64,000 bases of DNA, taken from positions 3,410,001 to 3,474,000 of the forward strand of contig JAHQIY010000006.1 in assembly GCA_019054805.1 (NCBI GenBank), in the 5' to 3' direction. Positions 60,001-64,000 of this stretch are shown piece after piece (positions within the stretch are counted from its first letter, which is position 1; every line of letters begins with the position of its first letter). The position numbers and the translations under genes were made by a program. This DNA comes from Brachionus manjavacas (taxonomy: Eukaryota; Rotifera; Eurotatoria; Ploima; Brachionidae). The notes beneath the pieces are model-generated. The model had not been told where the DNA came from and did not search any database. It saw nothing but the letters and a program-made list of their open reading frames with translations.

Positions 60001-60657
60001 TTGGCCACCACTTAAATTTTTAACCATTCTATTTTTTGAAGGTAGATCCAGAAAATCAATCAAAAAATTCCTTCTTTCTGTCACATTTTCTCTTTTCATA
60101 TTATGCAAAAACCCAAAGTAAATCAAAGTTTCACTGATTGTAAATTCGTTATAGAGAGCAGCTTCTTGCGGCATGTAGCCAACCAAACTTCCTGGCACTT
60201 GATGTCCCTTGGTACCAGGCTCTTTCCCGAAAACGAGAAGTTCTCCACTATCCAAAAAAATGCGTCCTACCACGCTTCTAAGAATAGTTGTTTTGCCACA
60301 TCCTGACGGCCCAAGTAGACCATAACTAAAAAATTTTCATTAATTTCAAAATATTATTGAGGGTCTAAATTACATTGCTCCAGTGGGAACATTTAAATTT
60401 AGGTCTCTAAGTACACTGTAGTTTCCGTATGATTTGTAACCAGATTGAATGATAACAGCATTGCTTAATTCCTGCGAATTTTCTTTAGCGTTAATCTTAA
60501 ATTATTTTATAACATTTAAAGCAAAAATTTAAGTTTATTTTAAAATTTAAAGTATCTAATTAGAAAATTTTGATAAAATGTTGATATTTAAACATACCGG
60601 AATATTTTTTAAATTATTTTCTGTTAAAAGCGGTACATTGTTATTTAAAGAATCCAT
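57010..60657 (-). CDS. ABCH/ABCG-like ABC half transporter
   Basis: Nucleotide-binding domain first, then six membrane helices of the ABC-2 type. Fourteen exons are visible; coding starts MDSLNNNVPLLTENN at 60657. NBD exons (60374-60495, 59903-60325, 59687-59855) give Walker A GPSGCGKTT, Q-loop GYMPQEAALYNEF, signature NLSGGQKRRVS, Walker B LLILDEPTVGVDP and the H-loop TTHYIEE. Later exons include LIPVIQISLFCLCIGREP, VGSNVNVYLDATNQQIA (57947-58017 joined to 57764-57885), the ABC-2 membrane block with EKKEGLMDRSWAAGMNAVE, and the terminus LIALLFFNIDN. The NBD-TMD order and the YMPQE and LSGGQ contexts resemble arthropod ABCH and related ABCG20/23-annotated proteins, absent from mammals; substrates are probably lipids but unproven. 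The junctions at about 59060-59240 do not close in phase; intron 58018-58731 is long. Confidence 0.85.
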
Positions 60658-62261
60658 AAAACTTATCAATAATCGATATTCTAAGCAATTTAAACCCTAA
60701 GCCAAATTTGTTTTGAATTATTCAAGTATCCTTGATGCTTTTAGAATATAAACTTTGCATAAACACACGAATTTTATTTTTTAGACGCCACTAAATTATA
60801 ATAATTATAATATTCCCGTTTTAAAAATATTCTTTGAGGAGCTTGTATAAAATGTTAGAAAATTTGCCATCGAAATGATTAGCCAAACAAAAACATGCAA
60901 ATTTTATGAATACTTATCAGTCCAAATTATTTTTATTAATCTCTAAGCTTCAATTCTAATCACTTAAACCGTATTTGTATCTTAAGTTTTATCTGATAAC
61001 TGAAGCGTTTGCTTAAAATTAAATCAAAAAAACATATAAAATAATAATTTTTAGCGTTTACGAACCAAAAATTCGTATTTGGTTGCGAGACTTCTTAACT
61101 AAAGTTATTATGCAATAAAATTTTTTTTGCATGGTAACAATAGCGTTGGGGTCGTTGAATTGAGACCAAACTAGAAGAAAAATTTGGTTAAAGGCAAACA
61201 GCTTTGGATAAAAATTAATTATTTCGAAAATTTTAGCTTTGCCTCAAAGCAATGCTATTATTTTTATTTTTATTATATAGCTTAAGTTTGCTTACCAAAT
61301 TAAAATTACAGATAAATTTGTCAAAATATCTAAACAAATTATTAATTAATGAATTAAAGAATTTTTAAAAGCGCTATAGATTATTTAAAAAATTACATTT
61401 TTTAAAACTTCTAAAAATTAACATTGATAAATTCTAAACATTTTTTAGTTCTTGAATTTAAATTTATTTATATCTGAAACTATACATCAATGCTTATAAA
61501 CAAATTATTAGGATCTGGATGTCAATAGATCTTAATTAATTTTAATTAAAGATTTTAGTTAGAAATTCTTATTGATGATATTTAAAATTTTGCTTTTCCA
61601 ATATCATTTAAGCTTTTGAAAGCTACCGAAGTTGTTTTAAAACTAACAAATCTTGAGCATATGTTCAATTTTTCTAATAGTTATGTAAAAGTTCAATAAT
61701 GGCCTGATTAATTATTAAACTGTAAATTTTAGATTTGATTTATTTTAGCCAGCTTTTACTAAATTAATTAAAATTTGACTAATTTTAAAATTAAATTCTT
61801 AATTCGTAATAAACTGTAGACTGACAAAAAAAGCTAAACTTACCACTTTGGTAGAACCATCTTGCATTTTGTGTTTTTAAAATCTAATTTGGACCTTCGA
61901 AAAGTTAAAAGGTAATTTTTATTTGAAATATAATAATTAAATTAATGCAAACATCATATTTTATATTATGAAATAATTTGATTTATCGGAAAAATAAAGT
62001 TAATTATGTGATGATATAAAAATGATTTTGAGCTAAAAATTAAAAAACAAATGAGATAATTTTAAAAAGATTCTATACCATTATTGACTTAAGATATGAT
62101 ATTAAAAGATATTTTGATTTTACATTTTATTAATGAGAAAAAAAATATAATTTAAATAAAAAAGCACTTCATAAGAATTTTCAGTATTTCAATAATCAAT
62201 AATTCAAAAGATTAATTTATTCTCAAACTTGTGTGTGTTTTGTGCAGCCAAAATTAGCATT
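60658..62261. other. Intergenic with one possible tiny 5' exon
   Basis: A/T-rich. At 61844-61867 (minus) an ATG opens the 8-codon frame MQDGSTKV followed by a consensus GTAAGT donor. It could be an alternative first exon of the ABC gene, but joining it to the ABC start region meets stop codons, so it is only a candidate. Nothing else recognised. Confidence 0.3.
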
Positions 62262-63056
62262 CTAAGTGCAATCTTTGCATACTATGGCCGAACCGAGACG
62301 TCTGCAAACTGTGTTTACCAAATTTTTTGAGCATCTTGATATTCATTAAGTTAGCAGATTATCTTTAATTAAAAAATTCATATTTACCGATTGCAAGTGA
62401 AGCATTCTTGATGATATTGTTTACTCTCATAAATTCCATAAACTGTGTTCGGCGGTATGGGTCTAACACACTTAGCACAAATATGCTCACGACCAGACTT
62501 AAAGATTTATTTAAATTAAGAAAAAATTATTTGAAATAAAAAAATACAGGATGAGGTTGATCCGAGGAAGTGGCATTGCTTGGTGAAGTGGGGTCGCGGC
62601 CTAGAGCCCTCCCTTTATTACCATGATTGGTCACTTTACCACAATCGAGGCATACAAATCCTTCCGGATGTTCTATAAAGCTTCTTCCTTCAGGAATCAT
62701 TCCATTACTAGACAAAATGATATTTATTTGATTAACTTAGCTATTCTAAATTACCATTTCATGCATTTAAAGCAATCTTTGTGAAAATGTTTTCCTTGAT
62801 AAATGTTGTACTTAACTCCATCAGGTATAGAGCTATTACAAATGAAACACTTTGGCGCATGATAAGTGTGGCATCTTTGACACTGGAAGGATCCATCTGG
62901 TTTAGTGAAGAACCCCATTCCTGCTAGAGATTGATCGCAAAAATTGCACACAAAGCATGAATTGTGATAGTATTGGTTGTTGTAAAGAGACATTTGCTCT
63001 CCGCGGTCGAAACTTTTGCCACATTTTTTGCAGCGAATATTCAATGGGTTCATCAT
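62262..63056 (-). CDS. Three-LIM-domain protein
   Basis: LIM domains are double zinc fingers that mediate protein contacts, often at actin, adhesion or muscle structures. Four exons (62755-63056, 62548-62707, 62388-62497, 62262-62334) join in phase to 214 residues. LIM1 (residues 9-64) runs from CKKCGKSFDRG to CQRC; LIM2 (about 70-120) from CFICNSSIPDG to CLDC; LIM3 (about 155-210) from CAKCVRPIPP through CFTCNRC to CKDCT at the C-terminus. All eight zinc ligands are visible in each. A linker between LIM2 and LIM3 is Ser/Pro/Asn-rich. Arrangement resembles the FHL/PDLIM/zyxin group, but there is no PDZ domain or half-LIM here; an upstream exon could add more, since AATAG precedes the first exon. 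The last acceptor is AAG before ATGCTC; a nearer CAG would break LIM3. Confidence 0.85.
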
Positions 63057-64000
63057 TTTGATCTATTACAAATTAAAAATTCACTTTTTTTTCAATTTGA
63101 TTATTATATATTTAATTTTGATTAAAATCTACCAGATTTATTCTCTACCAAATAAGTATAGGCGTATTTTAGTTTAATTAAACTACATTTTTATTATTTT
63201 AGGTATAGTTCGTATCTATAATCGATCCTATTTGATAGAAAACGGAATAATTTAAGTTTGAAGAAGAGATAGAATAAAATTATTATAATAAACAATTGAT
63301 CTATGAGTCGGAATGATGTAGGGGCGAAATTTTGTTGCTTTCTAATCATAAAGAAATGTAGTATGGAAAATGGCAAATAAGTACCAATTTTAAAGATTCT
63401 TGCTAAATATATCCGAAATAATGGAATCTTAAGAAGCAAATTTTATCATTCAAAACTGATTTTTCTATAGGCCTATAATTGTTTTTTATATACCAAGACT
63501 AAAACCTGAATCTTTTCTTAAAAAAGAACAAATAAACATCGAATGTTATTTATACATAATAAAAAATAATACAATACCGAAATGTTTTAAGTTTAAGCTT
63601 GAGCATTATGTAGAAATGTTTGAATCAATATTTGCTTGTGAATGAACTTTATCATTCTTAAGAAGTTAACTTTTCCAATTTTTTTTTAATTTTATGCTGC
63701 TTTAACATGTTCCCCTGTAATTCCATTAGTATTTCCACGAAGTTTCTAATGAATTAAAAAATTTCCAATCAATTTACATAGATACTTAACAAATATACTG
63801 CAAAAAGAAGGCAGAACCAGCCACAAAATTTTAGTTTATATTATTTTTTTATGGACGGGTATTAATTGAGCAGTAAATAATATTAAACAGATATTAAATT
63901 ATATGAGCAGAAAACAAATAATTAATAGGACCCAAAAAATAGTTATAACGGTGAGAATAAATAATAAAAGCGGTAGTAAAAATAAATATCATTGAACATA
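63057..64000. other. Terminal AT-rich stretch
   Basis: No exon or repeat recognised. The minus-strand ORF at 63194-63439 is hydrophobic A/T-driven sequence without a motif. Confidence 0.45.

Noticed and set aside
62262-62313. CAG acceptor at about 62313-62315 for the last LIM exon
   Set aside because: It gives the wrong frame and loses LIM3 zinc ligands; the AAG acceptor before 62334 restores a complete LIM domain.

Overview
The window is AT-rich eukaryotic DNA with spliced genes. Most introns are only about 50-60 nt with GT-AG ends, and gene-free stretches are close to pure A/T. The gene set is metazoan: a Boule/DAZ-like RNA-binding protein, an RGK small GTPase, two PLAC8 proteins, a PPP1R3-type glycogen-targeting subunit, an ABCH/ABCG-like half transporter, a three-LIM protein, NOMO, NMNAT, CKS, ENY2, PSMD7 and DHX38. 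Compact introns, extreme AT content, an ABCH-type transporter and LINE debris suggest a small invertebrate. A monogonont rotifer such as Brachionus would fit, but that is inference; nothing here fixes the species.

Layout. 1-9.7 kb is gene-poor and holds a foldback-like element (4288-5018) and one copy of a dispersed repeat. 9.7-16.7 kb holds an RGK GTPase (+) converging on a Boule-like gene (-). 16.7-25.6 kb is mostly retroposon debris around one PLAC8 gene. 25.8-29.7 kb holds a degenerate methyltransferase-like gene, a second PLAC8 gene, a MITE and CKS, all genes on the minus strand. 31.4-38.5 kb is the densest part: PSMD7 (+), ENY2 (-), DHX38 (+, intronless) and NMNAT (+). 38.9-42.1 kb holds two minus-strand genes separated by 67 bp: a small chromodomain protein built from tiny exons, and a gene I do not recognise. 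43.7 kb holds a SINE-like insertion with target-site duplications. 44.6-48.6 kb is NOMO. 49.6-54.4 kb holds a decayed LINE, a second LINE fragment with a clear target-site duplication, and non-autonomous repeats. 55-63 kb holds PPP1R3-like, ABC transporter and LIM genes, all on the minus strand.

Most genes are unrelated housekeeping genes (proteasome lid, splicing, SAGA/TREX-2, NAD synthesis, ER translocon, cell cycle). The shared theme is compact neighbours in a retroposon-rich AT landscape. I saw no prokaryote-style operon, CRISPR array, rRNA gene or convincing tRNA gene. Exon boundaries were worked out by hand from splice signals, reading phase and family knowledge, with no alignment or transcript data. 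Where a junction did not close in frame, the entry says so.
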